Shown piece by piece: positions 43,561 through 55,097 of a stretch of DNA of 64,000 nucleotides. Source of the DNA: Calliopum simillimum. Lineage: Eukaryota > Arthropoda > Insecta > Diptera > Lauxaniidae. The translations under genes were made by a program, and so were the position numbers. The notes under the pieces were generated by a model. That model was not told the DNA's origin and searched no databases. It saw only the letters and a program-made list of their open reading frames with translations. How positions within the stretch are numbered: position 1 is the first letter of the stretch; each line of letters opens with the position of its first letter. The DNA lies in contig OX638368.1 of NCBI GenBank assembly GCA_951812925.1, positions 80,644,909 to 80,708,908 on the forward strand. The letters are read 5' to 3'.

Positions 43561-44720
43561 TGTTTCCGTGAGAAGTTGCGAAATAGTTCCAAATTAAATG
43601 TACTTTGTGTCTGCTCCAGAATTTTAATACTATTGGCTATAAATTTATTTTTAAATTGCGAGCACGGTTCAGCAGACCAAATATGAACTTCTTTAATACC
43701 ATCTGGCAGTTCCTTCAGGACTCTATCTATATATATACAGATATTTTTTTTATCGTGATGGCGATCATCACACACAATGACGATGGGATTTTGTTTCCCA
43801 AACAACCAAAGCCAAACAGTAAAGAGACTTACTTGCGGCTGTACCCAGTGAAAACTCTGAACTTCATCTTGAGCAATACATGTGAAGCTCTCTGAGAAGT
43901 CCACCTGCAATAATGCAATGGCTGGATCAAACCCATCAGACGATACAGCAAGTCTGTCCTTTTGATACCATTCAGCTTGACACCGTTTTACATAAGAATG
44001 CTTAAAAAAACTGGGTGTCATTTCCAAAATGTGTTCAATTAACGTATTTACTGAATCGGTTTCTTTGAGCTTGCTCAGTTTTCCATTAAGTTCCTTCCAC
44101 ACATACCAAGATACTTCAATTGTTAATATGTCGCTAGTACACGTAAAATCTTCTAAAGTATTTCTCAGCAATTCTTTGCAAATACTACATACATTTAACC
44201 AACATTTTTTGTTTGGATTGTCAGAAATCACGCATCTAATAAAGTCCTGGTTATACCTAGAGAAACTGTGCAGTGCGTTCAATGCAAGGGCATAGTTTTC
44301 GTGATATTTGCACAAACAAACATTGTGTGAAAGTTTATTGGAAAGGTACACATGCTTCGGTCTCAATTCTCCAAACTAGCTCTTTTGGACAATTGCTCCG
44401 TATTCTTTGATAAACAATGTGTAGGTTTCAGAGAGAGAGTCATACAAATGTCGAATCTGTTTTTTTTTTTCTTTCGTTCCGTCTTCGTTGCGAATGCTTA
44501 CGAAATCTTTATATATATATATACCCGGAGCTTGGCGACTTATATCATCTCGTTGATATAAATCTTTTATTTTGGTAATGATTTGTATATTCAACGCAGA
44601 TATGCGATTTTTTTGCTCTGAACGAGAGGTGTCGAGCTCCACATCAAAGTCATTCAATAATTTATTGAGGACTAGTTTTTGCTTTGAAGGGGATTTCGGT
44701 AAAGCTCTGCGAGTACGACT
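43560..44720 (-). pseudogene. unclassified transposon protein, central and C-terminal parts
   Basis: After a basic segment (RRALPKSPSKQK) comes KIKDLYQRDDISRQAPG. A frameshift near 44370 leads to RPKHVYLSNKLSHNVCLCKY, FIRCVISDNPNKKCWLNVCS, DFSESFTCIAQDEVQSFHWV, PIVIVCDDRHHDKKNICIYI and IWSAEPCSQFKNKFI. The order and the DDR/SAEP..SQFKN blocks match a protein repeatedly seen in arthropod genomes as a transposon-borne hypothetical. An RNase-H-fold transposase is likely but not shown. The last residues are cut off by the Jockey tail. Confidence 0.6.
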
Positions 44721-45068
44721 TTTTCCCCTGCGGGTAAGGGGTCAGAATATGCCCGAGGTAAGCATGCCTGTCGTAAAAGGCGACTAAGCCAGGGTGTGGA
44801 AGGGTGAAGCGTTGGACACCGTTGCGCCTCGAAAACCGACAATGCCCGTAACTGGCACTTACAAGGCGAGTCGATGCCGCCTTAAAATAAGAATCTTGTC
44901 GAAATGTCGAAATCCTGAAGCGTCTGACCCAGGTCAGCGTCGGTTCCAGATTTGGCGGCTGAAATTGAAAGTGAATTTGGCCACTATAGTTGCAGCGCTT
45001 GCCGGATCTAGCCTTAAGCTTATAACTTAATGCGTGGGACGTTGCTGAGAAGATTATACTAATGAAGC

Positions 45069-45902
45069 ATGGATCGAAAAACGATGGAAAATTACTCTCC
45101 CAGTGGTACCCACCAGAGTGTGGTTAATCCACCTGCCTCGGCAGCATGCACATCGGATTTGGAGGTGCAAGAAACATGCATTGTTAGAAATGATTCTCCT
45201 ATAACTGGAACCAATATGGTTCATCAAAACTTTAAAATCCTTTCGATGAAAACTCGAACACGCATCGGCACTTGGAACGTCCGAACTCTTAATGAACCAG
45301 GCAAAATACACCAAGCCGTAAGAGACCTCCACAAATTCAACCTTGAGATATTGGGATTAAGCGAGTGTAGATGGAACGGTGCCGGCGACTATGTACTTCC
45401 TGACGGCGAAAAATTTCTATACTCCGGTAGAGCCCACAATGACGTCCACAGGGATGGAGTTGGAGAGAGAAACCGAAGATGAATTCTACAGCCAGCTCGC
45501 TGCAGCAATACATAGTGCTTACAAGAACGATCTCATAATGGTCATGGGCGATTTGAATGCCAAAGTAGGCTCAGTAAACCTTAACCGTGAGCACGTAATT
45601 GGAAGACATGGTTTGGGTGCGAGAAACGACAATGGAGAGCTTCTCATTGACGCCTTCTCAATGCAGGCGGTCTTGTCGTTGAAGGTATGCTATTCCCACA
45701 CAAAAAATGCCATAAAGCTACTTGGGTGTCTCCAGACAACATCAGTGAAAACCAAATCGACCACTTCTGCATTGGCAGAAAATGGAGAGGGCGTCTTCTA
45801 GACGTACGAGTAAAGATGGCAGCTGACATAGGCTCCGACCATCATCTTCTCGTTGTGGTCATTCGACTAAAACTTGCCGCTAATAAACATCCCAGCGATT
45901 AA
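45069..45902 (+). pseudogene. LINE apurinic-type endonuclease domain, frameshifted
   Basis: Three overlapping frames together give the EEP nuclease fold. The first has RTRIGTWNVRTLNEPGKIHQ and LGLSECRWNGAGDY. The second has NDLIMVMGDLNAKVG and VIGRHGLGARNDNGELL. The third has LFPHKKCHKATWVSPD, ENQIDHFCIG and ADIGSDHHLLVVVIRLKL, which contains the catalytic SDHH. An in-frame loss of about 70 residues near 45470 joins GVERETEDEF. Confidence 0.82.
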
Positions 45903-46050
45903 TCTGTAGCAAAAAAATTCGACGTACTTAAGCTTAAGAACGACGAGATACGCAGATCTTTCGTAGAAGAACTTAAAACAGCTCCGTTCGATGGTGATGG
46001 AAGTATTGAAACATCATGGAGGGCTGCTAAGGCGGCGTTCTTAAACTCCA

Positions 46051-47865
46051 GTGAAAAAAAAAGGGTTTCGACCAGCGAACAAGAAGCACTGGATAATCGA
46101 GGAAACGTGGGGTCTTGATGAAAAAAGAAGAAGCGCGAAAAAACTGAGAGACAACTTTAAAACTAGAGCGCAGAAGAACGACACCAAAAAGGTATTTAAC
46201 TCTCTCAATAATGAAGTCAGGCGATCGTGCAGACAAGACAAAAGAAGAATGTATAACAACCTCGCGAGCGAAGCCGAAAGCGCTGCAAAAGCTCAAAATC
46301 TCAGGCAGCTTTACGATATCACCCGCAGATTATCAGACAGAAAACACCAACAGAGCCGCCCTATAAAAGATAAAAATGAAAATCTCTTAACATCCGCGGA
46401 CGACCAACTAAAGAGATGGAAAAAGTATTTGTGTGATATACTAAATCCCATGTCTACCACATCCCCGCAACCAGAATCACCAACTACAACTGCCGCAGTG
46501 ACTCGCAGTAGTAGTCGAATACAAACACCGCCGCCTACAATCGATGAAATAGTGAAAGCTATCCAAAGTATGAAAAACAACAAGGCCGCCGGTATAGATC
46601 AAATAACAGCTGAACTGCTAAAAGCATGCCCCATAACATCAGCTAAAATTCTCCATCCTCTGCTCACCAAAATCTGGAGCGAAAAGTGTTTGCCAGAAGC
46701 GAAAAACTTGATTCGGCTTCTGAACAGGGTAAACGAAAAACTTGATTCGGCCATTTGAAAGCAGCAAGCAGGATTCCGGCGAAACCGATCATGCGTGGAT
46801 CAAATCAACACCCTCAGAATAATTGTCGAACAATCATGCGAGTGGCGTGCTGCACTTCAACTTGTCTTCGTAGACTATAGCACTGCCTTCGACAGTGTCT
46901 GCCGAGAAAATATGTGGGTTTCACTGCACCGAAGACGTATTGCCGCAAAGGCCATAAACTGAGTACGTGCACAATATAAAGGCTTTAAATGTAGTGCGTT
47001 ACACAACGGGTTGTTGTCACAGACATTCACCATTAATTCAGGCGTACGGCAGGGGTGTTTACTATCACCATCTCTCTTCCTTATGGTTCTTGACGATATC
47101 CTAGATAAAGCTCTTAATAAGGCCAAAAAGGGTATCCAATGGAACTTTACCGAACATCTAGAAGATCTCGACTACGCTGACGACATCTGCCTCTTATCGT
47201 CCAAACATTCAGATATGCAAAGCAAAATTGAAGACCTTGTCTTGGAATCAAAAAAGGCCGGCCTAAAAATCAATGTATCCAAGACTAAATGCATGAAGCT
47301 TAACGCAAACAGGAATGACATCAGGTTTAAAGCTGGCAGTGATAACATCGAAAACGTCGATTGCTTCACGTATTTAGGCAGCATTATCTCCATGGATGGT
47401 GGAGCAAAAGAGGGTATCAACTCAAGAATAGCAAAAGCAAAAGGCGCGTTTGCTCAACTGAACAAAATATGGTCTTCTTTCGTTATATCTACCAAAACGA
47501 GAGTGCGCATTTGTGAAATCGGTTTTGTTATATGGGTGCGAAACAAGGCTTGTTACCAAACAACTAAAGAACAAGCTGCAAGTATTCGTTCACAAATGAG
47601 GACTGTAGCAAACGAGGTCAAAATGCGCAAATGGAGATGGATTGGTCACACTCTCCGGAAACCACACAGCGAAGTTTGTCGCCAGGCTCTTGAGTGGAAC
47701 CTACAAGGCAGTAGAGGACGTGGTAGACCCAAAACCAACTGGAAAAGGTCGCTGGAAAAGGAAATCCAAGAACCGGAAAGTCGTGGCATGAGATCAAAGG
47801 TATCGCAAGGAATCGCAACAAATGGAGATGTTTCATATGGGCCCTATGCTCCTCCTAGGAGTTAA
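46051..47865 (+). pseudogene. LINE reverse transcriptase, interrupted
   Basis: The first frame ends after PTIDEIVKAIQSMKNNKAAG and IDQITAELLK (46758). Next is AGFRRNRSCVDQINTLRI with VFVDYSTAFDSVCRENMW, stopping near 46962. The last frame (47011-47865) has SGVRQGCLLSPSLFLMVLDD, the catalytic LDYADDICLLSSK, KTKCMKLNANRNDIR, and the C-terminal KWRWIGHTLRKPHSEVCR. About 150 residues normally between the first two blocks are missing at 46700-46760, where the word CGAAAAACTTGATTCGGC is duplicated. Confidence 0.85.
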
Positions 47866-47939
47866 AAGAGAATACATCTACGAGTACGTGCCACAGCTTT
47901 TCCTAAAGCCTGTGGAGTACTAAAGGATGAAAAATTATT

Positions 47940-48187
47940 TTTTTTCTGTTCGACTTCAAGACGTTTTTTCTCCCTAAACCTCTCTACTCGTTCCCTCGTT
48001 TTTTCTTTTCAATACACATCATCTTTTTCTTTTCTGATTCTGACAATCTATTTAGTTTAGTCCTTTTCTTTGCTCTAATATTTCGACAAGTTTCCTGGTG
48101 TTTTATTTTGTGTTCTTCATATTTTCCCTCTATTTTTAATTTTTCCCTTCTTCTTTTCATTTTCTCGGTAGCGGAAAGCGGCATTTT
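47940..48187 (-). pseudogene. unclassified transposon protein, N-terminal part
   Basis: The start MPLSATEKMKRRREKLKIEG gives a Lys/Arg/Glu-rich, probably helical segment (KIKHQETCRNIRAKKRTKLN), then a stop at 47982. One frame over, the reading continues as RVERFREKKRLEVEQKK up to the LINE 3' end. The remainder is at 44720-43560. Confidence 0.6.
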
Positions 48188-48195
48188 GACCCAAA

Positions 48196-48789
48196 CCTTA
48201 AAAAAAGAATAGGCCTTTAGAAAATTCATAAAAATTGTAAGACATTTGTGTGGAATTATGACGATGAGGGTTACCGGTAACTCACGTTACTAAAATAAAT
48301 CTCAATTAATCTAGACTAGTTAAATCAAATTGAAGATGTTTTTACCGTTGTTCAGTACAAATTGATACACAAAAAGAATATGCAAGCATTCATTTGATTT
48401 AAACGGCTAATACCTGCTATACCAGAAAAAAACGTAAAATTTGGTAACTCGAGTTTTGAAAAATAAGGGCACTCTATTCCTTCATTTTTAAACACTTCAC
48501 TTTCTCAAAATTATTACAATGAATCATTGAATACAAGAGACTATGTGTTTTTAAATAAATGAAATTTGCTTACCAAATTAAAACACGAAACACAGATAAT
48601 TAAAGATTTAAAAATAAGTTTTATTTAATTTTGATATACACGCAATAAATAATATTTAAAACATTGGATTTTAATGAACTGTAATGTCAAATCTTAAATT
48701 TGGCGCTTGATAGCAATGTTGCTTGAATTAAACATTAATTTGGATATAGTGGAAAAGTAGTGATAAGTTTTTCTGATATCGTGTCCACA
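48196..48789. other. no recognisable feature
   Basis: AT-rich intronic DNA between the old transposon and the next foldback. No supported frame. Confidence 0.45.
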
Positions 48790-49440
48790 TTTACATGGAA
48801 TTACTCATTTGTCTTGAAACAGGCTTTAAAATAAAAACTACCAAAAAAATATATTTTTTTTTATATGGTTAACACTGAAAAAAAAAAAATTTTAATTTCC
48901 CAAAATATGTCATTTTTGATATTTTTTATTTTTCTTGTGAAAAAAGCTACAGGTGAAACTTATCGGTCCTCCAAGAATTGCAGTAGGCCTATCAGTGGTT
49001 CTCCAAAAAAACAATAAAATGTGGCTTCTACCGCAATTTTTCAATACAATTTTTTTGAATTTAAAATTTTTAACCAAACGATAATTTGAATTTGAAAATT
49101 TTATTTAATAACAATTTTCAATTGAAAAAATGTACTGAAAAATTGCGGAAGATACTACATTTTATTGTTTTTCTGGAGAATCATTGGCAAGCCCACTCCA
49201 TTTTTTGAAGGACTGGTAAGTTACACCTGTATCTTTTTTAACAGGAAAAATAAAAAATATCAAAAATGACGTATTTCGGGAAACTCAATATCAAATTTTT
49301 TTTTCAGTGTAAACTATGTATAAAAAAAAAATTATTTTTGGTAGTTTTTATTTTAAAGCCTGTTTCAAGACCATTTGACACCATAAAATTGAGAATTGGA
49401 CAAATGCAACTAAAGCTATAGCTTTGACATGGTTTGCACC
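48790..49440. mobile_element. foldback repeat, about 620 bp, centre near 49055
   Basis: CTTGAAACAGGCTTTAAAAT with AAAAACTACC (48815) is mirrored by GTTTTTATTTTAAAGCCTGT (49348). Inner blocks CAAAATATGTCATTTTTGAT and GGTGAAACTTATCGGTCCTC are also mirrored. A related arm starts at about 63615 and runs off the window. No flanking duplication was seen. Confidence 0.8.
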
Positions 49441-49794
49441 ATATATAAAATATGAATATACTAGAAAACTATCCAGCCATTAAACAGTATAAAGAATACC
49501 TAAACATTGCACAAAAACCTGGATCAGTAAGAAAAAAAAAGGTCCAACAAATATTTGTAAGGCAAAAGATGTCGAACAACTTGAAGAGCTCCGAACAACT
49601 TGAAGAGCTCCGAACACTTGTGTCAGAAAAGCATCTCGCGTAGTTAAATGCTCTGATTCTTTTATGTGCAGAACCAAAGCTAATGCTGAGCTGAAGTCGT
49701 ATAAAGTTCAGAAAGTTCCAGATCGCAATGCGGTAAAGAATTTAGAAGCAAAAAAACGAGGTAAAAATGTAGGTCTAATTTTATAAAAAAATGT

Positions 49795-51032
49795 TGGGGA
49801 GGGGGGGCTAGTGTGGACAATTTTTATATAATTACAAAATTCTATATGTAAATATATCATTTTTGTAATAAAGTAATTTTTAGCGATTACTTATACCTCT
49901 TGCCTTCATAATTGCATCAATAGTTATGATTTTTTATTTTCATAAATGCTTTATTAATGCATTTTAAAAAGAGCTTACATTTGTCCACACTAGCCCCTTA
50001 TACGGGGCTAGTGTGGACAACCATTGATTTAACTGGGGGCTAATTTGGACACCATAAGAAACTTGATAATTCATACAAAAACGTTAAGAAAATGTTCAGA
50101 TACATGTTTATTCAAGAAAATAATAATGTAATACAAATAATAATACAAATAAAAAATTAACTGCTATCCCATGTTGTATTTGGAGAAATTTATATCAAAC
50201 TTCATATAACTTGCTGATCGAGATGTTCCCGGCAGTTGTTGTGCTTGTAGCAGCTTTGCCACTATTTCATTTCGGTGAATTTGGCTGGTATCCGGTATAT
50301 CGGGATACGTGAATCTATCGTTCTTTCTTTTTAGAAACGTTATGTCGAAATCTTCAGAACCGTGGATCGTGACAATTTGGCCAATATAAAATACTTTTTG
50401 TCCATGTTGTTTCAAACTTCATATAACTTGCTGATCGCGATATTTCCGACAGTTTTTGTGGTTGTGGAAGCTTTGCCACTATTTCATTTCGGTAAATTTC
50501 GCTGGTATCCGGTAAATCGGGATACGTGAATCTGTCGTTCTTTCTTTTTAGTAACGTACTTTCTTGGAACTGCTTTTAGAAATGGTCTGACGATTTCTGG
50601 AGTCATTTCAGCTGCTGTGGACATGTCCACACTAGCCCCACTTCAGTTGTCCACACTAGCCCCTTCATGTCTTTTTAAACAAAAATAGTTTTGTTTTAAT
50701 CTTACGGTAAAGTTCTTCAAAAATAATTTCAATGGTTTAAATAAACACTATTTTAAGTTGTATTATCTATTAACACTGCAGCAGAAGAATAATTAGTTTA
50801 AAAGTATCACTGAAATTACGAAACAGTTAAAAAATTACTTTTTGCTGCGTAAAACACGTTCGGTCACGTTATCATGGAGAGCTGAACTGTCAACAAATGA
50901 ATTTTTTTTTGGTGATGCAGAGTGCAAATACCAACTTGAAAAATATAAAACAGAAACAAAAAATTCAAAACGGCGCGAGAATTTGAATTTGTCCACACTA
51001 GCCCCCAGTCCACACTAGCCCCCCCCCCCTCG
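49795..51032. mobile_element. inverted-repeat element with GGGGCTAGTGTGGACAA ends
   Basis: GGGGGGCTAGTGTGGACAA at the left and TTGTCCACACTAGCCCCC at the right bound 1.2 kb inserted in the DD37E transposase. The same motif recurs inside, mirrored and direct (about 49978-50020, 50626-50665 and 51005-51020), so the element carries stacked terminal motifs. The interior holds a minus-strand frame (50164-50415) and a second partial copy of the same sequence (50400-50560). Confidence 0.82.
50164..50560 (-). pseudogene. transposon-borne coding fragment, internally duplicated
   Basis: The frame reads KVFYIGQIVTIHGSEDFDIT, FLKRKNDRFTYPDIPDTSQ and IHRNEIVAKLLQAQQLPGTS. The block with YPDIPDTSQI and IVAKL resembles the C-terminal tail of transposase-like proteins common in insects. 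About 240 bp upstream a second, more decayed copy carries the same CTTCATATAACTTGCTGATC and GGTATCCGGTAWATCGGGA phrases, so this part of the element is duplicated in tandem. Function not assignable. Confidence 0.45.
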
Positions 51033-51620
51033 CCTACGTGCTTTGTGATGGATGATTAATCCTATGTTCTGGCAGACTTTTCTCAACTTCCGGGTCAAGA
51101 TTTTTATGTGGCTGATGGACGAGGTAATATTCAGGAACAATACCGGACAAAAAAGCAAACAAAGTTCCCCAAGTAGTTTCATGTATGGCAAGCCATTTAC
51201 AGTTGTGGCAAAAGACGCCAAGCATTTGTGACATCAGGAACGATAAATATAGAAATGTATATTAAGGAGTGTCTTCAAAAACGGTTTTTGCCTTTCCTAA
51301 AACAGCACATAGTGCCTTCATATTTATGGCCCGATTTAGCATCATGCCATTATGGAAAAAAGGCCCTTGAGTGATATGCAAATAATAATGTAAATTTTGT
51401 ACCACGGGAGGCAAACCCACCCGACTGTCCAGAACTCCGGCCTGTGGAGAGACATTGGGCGCTCGTGAAAAGGGAATTGAAGAACACAGGAATGTTATCC
51501 TAGAACATGTCTGACTTCAAGCGTAAGTGAACCGCATCCCCCAAAAAAGGTAACAGAAACAATTATAAAATCGTTAATGACAGGATTCCTGGAAAAGGTG
51601 GATAGAATTATAAATTCCAA

Positions 51621-51984
51621 TTAAAATACCAATATTTTAATGTTTAATGAATTTCCATAATATAATTAATAAATTCACATATTTTTAAGAACTTTTAAAT
51701 TGAACGGTTTAAGTCTTATTTAATTTTAAGCGTGCATAAGTTTTTTTCGACGCAATCTTTAATACGGTTTCGGGGGTCGTTAATGGACTCAAGCCACTTT
51801 CAAAATTGAAAATTCACTTTTTTATTTATTAAAAAACACAATTTTCATTGAAAAAAAAAAAAAAAAAAAATTTATCTTAAAATCTATGTATATACAAAAT
51901 ATGAATATACAGAAAACTATCCATCTGATACTGCTAAAATATACCGAGGATGTTATCGTCGATCAGGGGAAACTTTATAAGTAA
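51621..51984. other. no recognisable feature
   Basis: AT-rich sequence with an A20 run at about 51850. No frame supported. Confidence 0.45.
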
Positions 51985-52326
51985 AAAAATGGGCGGTGGC
52001 ACTCCCTTTATATAATTTGATTCATCATATCTCTGAAACTATCAGACACAGAAAAATAAAATTTGGTACATACGTAAGGGGCACCAGGACAAACCATAAT
52101 CACTGAAAAACTTGGCGATGTCACGCTCCCTACATAATTTGATTCTTTGTATCTCTGAAACTATTAAACACAGAGGAACATAATTTGGTACATACATAAG
52201 GGATATCGGGACAAACAATAATCTATGGAAAAATGGGCGGTGACACGCCCCATATATAATATATGTATTTCGTCAAATGTCTGAAGCGTGGTTTGAAAAA
52301 GTTTGGTATTTACGTAAATGTGAAAT
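51985..52326. repeat. three tandem units of about 120 bp with GGCGGTGGCAC-type motif
   Basis: Units at about 51985, 52105 and 52230 share TGGGCGGTGRCACKCCC, TATCTCTGAAACTATYA, TTTGGTACATACRTAAGGG and GGACAAACMATAATC. It is a short non-coding tandem repeat related in style to the other GCCACGCCC families here. Confidence 0.8.
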
Positions 52327-52533
52327 GGATTTTTTTGTAAATTCTTATTATAGATGTCAAAAGAAGTTATTCTATGTAAAAAATAAAATTATAGAGGTGG
52401 CGCTTTTTTAAAAAAACGATAAAAATCGAAATTAAAGATAAATAAGTGGTTTTACGTAGTTAACTGGATTTTATTGATAATAATAAGTATAAAAAAACAA
52501 TACAATCAAATTTGTTTCCAGATTCTGTTTACT

Positions 52534-53538
52534 TAGCGTTCAAATGATGTATAAAAATATTTTCACTCGTGACTCCTGGACTAAATTTTGAGATAATCCC
52601 CTTTCCAATTGGGGCATTTTCCCATACAAAAAATAAATTTTTTTTTTAACTACATTAAACAAAAATCGAAATAATCACATTCGATGTGTTTTGCGATGCT
52701 TCACGCGAATCCGACCTCAGAATCGCTCTATCGTGTATAGTTTTTGAGATATTCTAACCTAAAAACCGAAAAAAGTAGTTTTTTGCCATTTTTTGAAGCT
52801 ATATAACTATGTAACATATCATTTATTCGTTAAATGTGGCTAACAAACTTGGAAGCCCAGATTTTTTCCTTTAAAACCTTATTTAAATTATGTTTATATC
52901 TTTATTGTCCTAAGAGATATCGTAGACCGAAATATTGGCTAAACGGGTTTTTTGCACTTTTGTGTCTTTTTGGTTAGGATATCTTTGAGGAAAGAAAAGA
53001 TATCAACTTAATTTAAATTAGGTTTTGAAGGCAAAGATTAGGACTTTTAAGTTGTTTACCAGATTTAACGAAATTAAAATTTCTTTTACATTTTAAACAT
53101 GTTTATCGAACCGACCGGCTGAATTTAGAAGTAGTCGGTCTACAATATCTCTTAGGACAATAAAGATATAAACACAATTTAAATAAGGTTTTAAAGGAAA
53201 AAATCGGGGCTTCCAAGTTCGTTAGCCACATTTAACGAATAAATGATATGTTACATAGTTATATAGCTTCAAAAAATGGCAAAAAAAGACTTTTTTCGGT
53301 TTTTATGTTAGAATATCTCAAAAACTATACACGATAGAGCGATTCTGAGGTCGGATTCGCGTGTAGCATCGCAAAACACATCGAATGTTATTATTTTGAT
53401 TTTTGTTTAATGTAGTTAAAAAAAAAATTTTATTTTTTTGTATGGGAAAATGCCCCAATTGGAAAGGGGATTATCTCAAAATTTAGTCGAGAAGTCACGA
53501 GTGAAAATATTTTTATACATCATTTGAACGCTAAGTAA
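52534..53538. repeat. inner hairpin 1 of the clover-leaf element
   Basis: AGCGTTCAAATGATGTATAA at the left is mirrored by TTATACATCATTTGAACGCT at the right. TTCGATGTGTTTTGCGATGC and CATCGCAAAACACATCGAAT also pair. About 60 bp near 52990-53060 are unpaired. Confidence 0.9.
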
Positions 53539-54890
53539 TAGCCCAGGAAAATAAGACATTTTCTGCGAAAAAATTCCCAGTGGAAATTTTTCACCGAAAT
53601 TGTCTTTATTTATGCATGATACACAAACTGTGAAAAGTCCATTGCAAAGTCGTGTGCGCATAAAAAGTTATTCGGGCTCAAAGGTCGCTAAAATCAGTTT
53701 TTTGTAAATATCTCGCTAATGCTAACTTTTATAGAAAAATGTTGGTCTCCAATTTTGTAGCACAGGAAATTTCCTACAAAAGTACGTTAAAAGCATTTGC
53801 GTACGACTTCTAGTTTAGGAGATCACCCAATTTAAAAAGTTGTTAACAGTTATGATATGAAATACTACCTATGAGTTCATATTAAAATATCTTAATTTTT
53901 AAATTGCAATAACTCTTCAATGAGAAGTTGTACAAACAAAATTAAAATGCCGTTTGAAAGATAATTTAATTTTCCATATACCACACTAATTTTTTTTTCG
54001 ATCGGCTCATGACCTTAAAAATATTCTTGAATAACCGTTAAGGCTTCGAAATTACTGGTTTTTTAAGGATATCTCCGAATTGGTAAGTACTACGATAAAA
54101 AGTAAGGGGACCAAATTTGTAGAAAATTACAAGATCTACAAAAAATAAGCGATATGTGTACACATAGAAGTAACCGTATAGAAGATATTCAATAGAAACC
54201 GGTTTTTTGGCATTTTAAGGGTTTTTTTGGAATATCTTCTAAACGGTTACTTCTATGTGTACACATATCGCTTATTTTTTGTAGATCTTGTAATTTTCTA
54301 CAAATTTGGTCCCATTACTTTTTATCGTAGTAGTTAGCAATTCGCAGATATCCTTAAAAAACCAGTAATTTTGAAGCCTCAACGGTTATTCAAGAATATT
54401 TTTAAGGTCATGAGCCGTTCGAAAAAAAAATTTTGTACGGTATATAGAAAATTAAATTATCTTTCAAACGGCATTTTAACTTTGTTTGTACAACTTCTCA
54501 TTGAAGAGTTATTGCAATTTAAAAGTATGATATTTTAATATGAACTCATAGGTAGTATTTCATATCATAACTGTTAACAACTTTTTAAATTGGGTGATCT
54601 CCTAAACTAGAAGTCGTACGCAAATATTTTTAACGTCCATTTGTAGGAAATTTCCTGTGCTACAAAATTGGAGACCAACATTTTTCTGTAAAAGTTAGCA
54701 TTAGCGAGATATTTGCAAAAAACTGATTTTAGCGACCTTTGAGCCCGAATAACTTTTTATGCGCACACGACTTTGCAATGGACTTTTCACAGTTTGTGTA
54801 TCATGCATAAATAAAGACAATTTCGGTGAAAAATTTCCACTGGGAATTTTTTCGCACAGAAGCTCTTTTTTCGTCTTATTTTCCTGGGCT
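53539..54890. repeat. inner hairpin 2 of the clover-leaf element
   Basis: AGCCCAGGAAAATAAGAC is mirrored by GTCTTATTTTCCTGGGCT. TTATTCGGGCTCAAAGGTCG pairs with CGACCTTTGAGCCCGAATAA. The centre lies near AACCGGTTTTTTGGCATTTT at about 54208. Confidence 0.9.
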
Positions 54891-55097
54891 ATAAACAGAA
54901 TCTGGAAAAAAATTTGATTGTATTGTTTTTTTATACTTATTATTATCAATAAAATCCATTTAACTACGTAAAACCACTTATTTATCTTTAATTTGGATTT
55001 TTATCGTTTTTTTAAAAAAGCGCCACCTCTATAATTTTATTTTTTGCATAGAATAACTTCTTTTGACATCTATAATAAGAATTTACAAAAAAAATCC

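Larger units (their letters stand above)
44718..47935 (+). mobile_element. RTE-like non-LTR retrotransposon (LINE), decayed
   Basis: The 5' end begins with CCCCTGCGGGTAAGGGGTCAG and the phrase CATGCCTGTCGTAAAAGG, a known style of insect LINE leader. An endonuclease and a reverse transcriptase follow in several frames. The 3' end lies near 47930 (GTGGAGTACTAAAGGATGAA). It is inserted in the transposon described at 43560-48195, so it is younger than that element. Confidence 0.85.
43560..48195 (-). mobile_element. unclassified arthropod transposon, split by an RTE-like LINE
   Basis: Minus-strand coding pieces lie on both sides of a plus-strand LINE. The N-terminus is at 48187-47940 (PLSATEKMKRRREKLK, basic, then a frameshift and RVERFREKKRLEVEQ). 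The remainder is at 44720-43560 (SRTRRALPKSPSKQKLVLN onward). The two halves rejoin around the LINE. No terminal repeats were identified. Confidence 0.7.
49452..51620 (+). mobile_element. DD37E Tc1/mariner-type transposon relic, copy A, interrupted
   Basis: The N-terminal pieces (49452-49790) read KMSNNLKSSEQLEELRTLVS and YKVQKVPDRNAVKNLEAKKR. After a 1.2-kb insertion the catalytic part (51049-51530) reads VMDD, stop, SYVLADFSQLPGQDFYV, YIKECLQKRFLPFLKQH, YLWPDLASCHYGKKALE and ANPPDCPELRPVERHWALVK. Counting from WPD to the Glu of RPVE gives 37 intervening residues. Three in-frame stops are visible in the catalytic part. Clean terminal repeats were not found for this copy. Confidence 0.8.
52327..55097. 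mobile_element. three-hairpin (clover-leaf) palindromic element, 2.8 kb
   Basis: Outer arms of about 208 bp (52327-52535 and 54890-55097) are inverted copies: TTATAGATGTCAAAAGAAGT, TATAGAGGTGGCGC and CCAGATTCTGTTTA are each mirrored. Between them are two independent long palindromes, 52534-53538 (centre about 53120) and 53539-54890 (centre about 54208). Each folds on itself over 500-670 bp per arm. No protein is supported; long frames merely mirror each other. A single arm of the first hairpin also occurs at 10309-10865. No clear target duplication was found. Confidence 0.9.
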
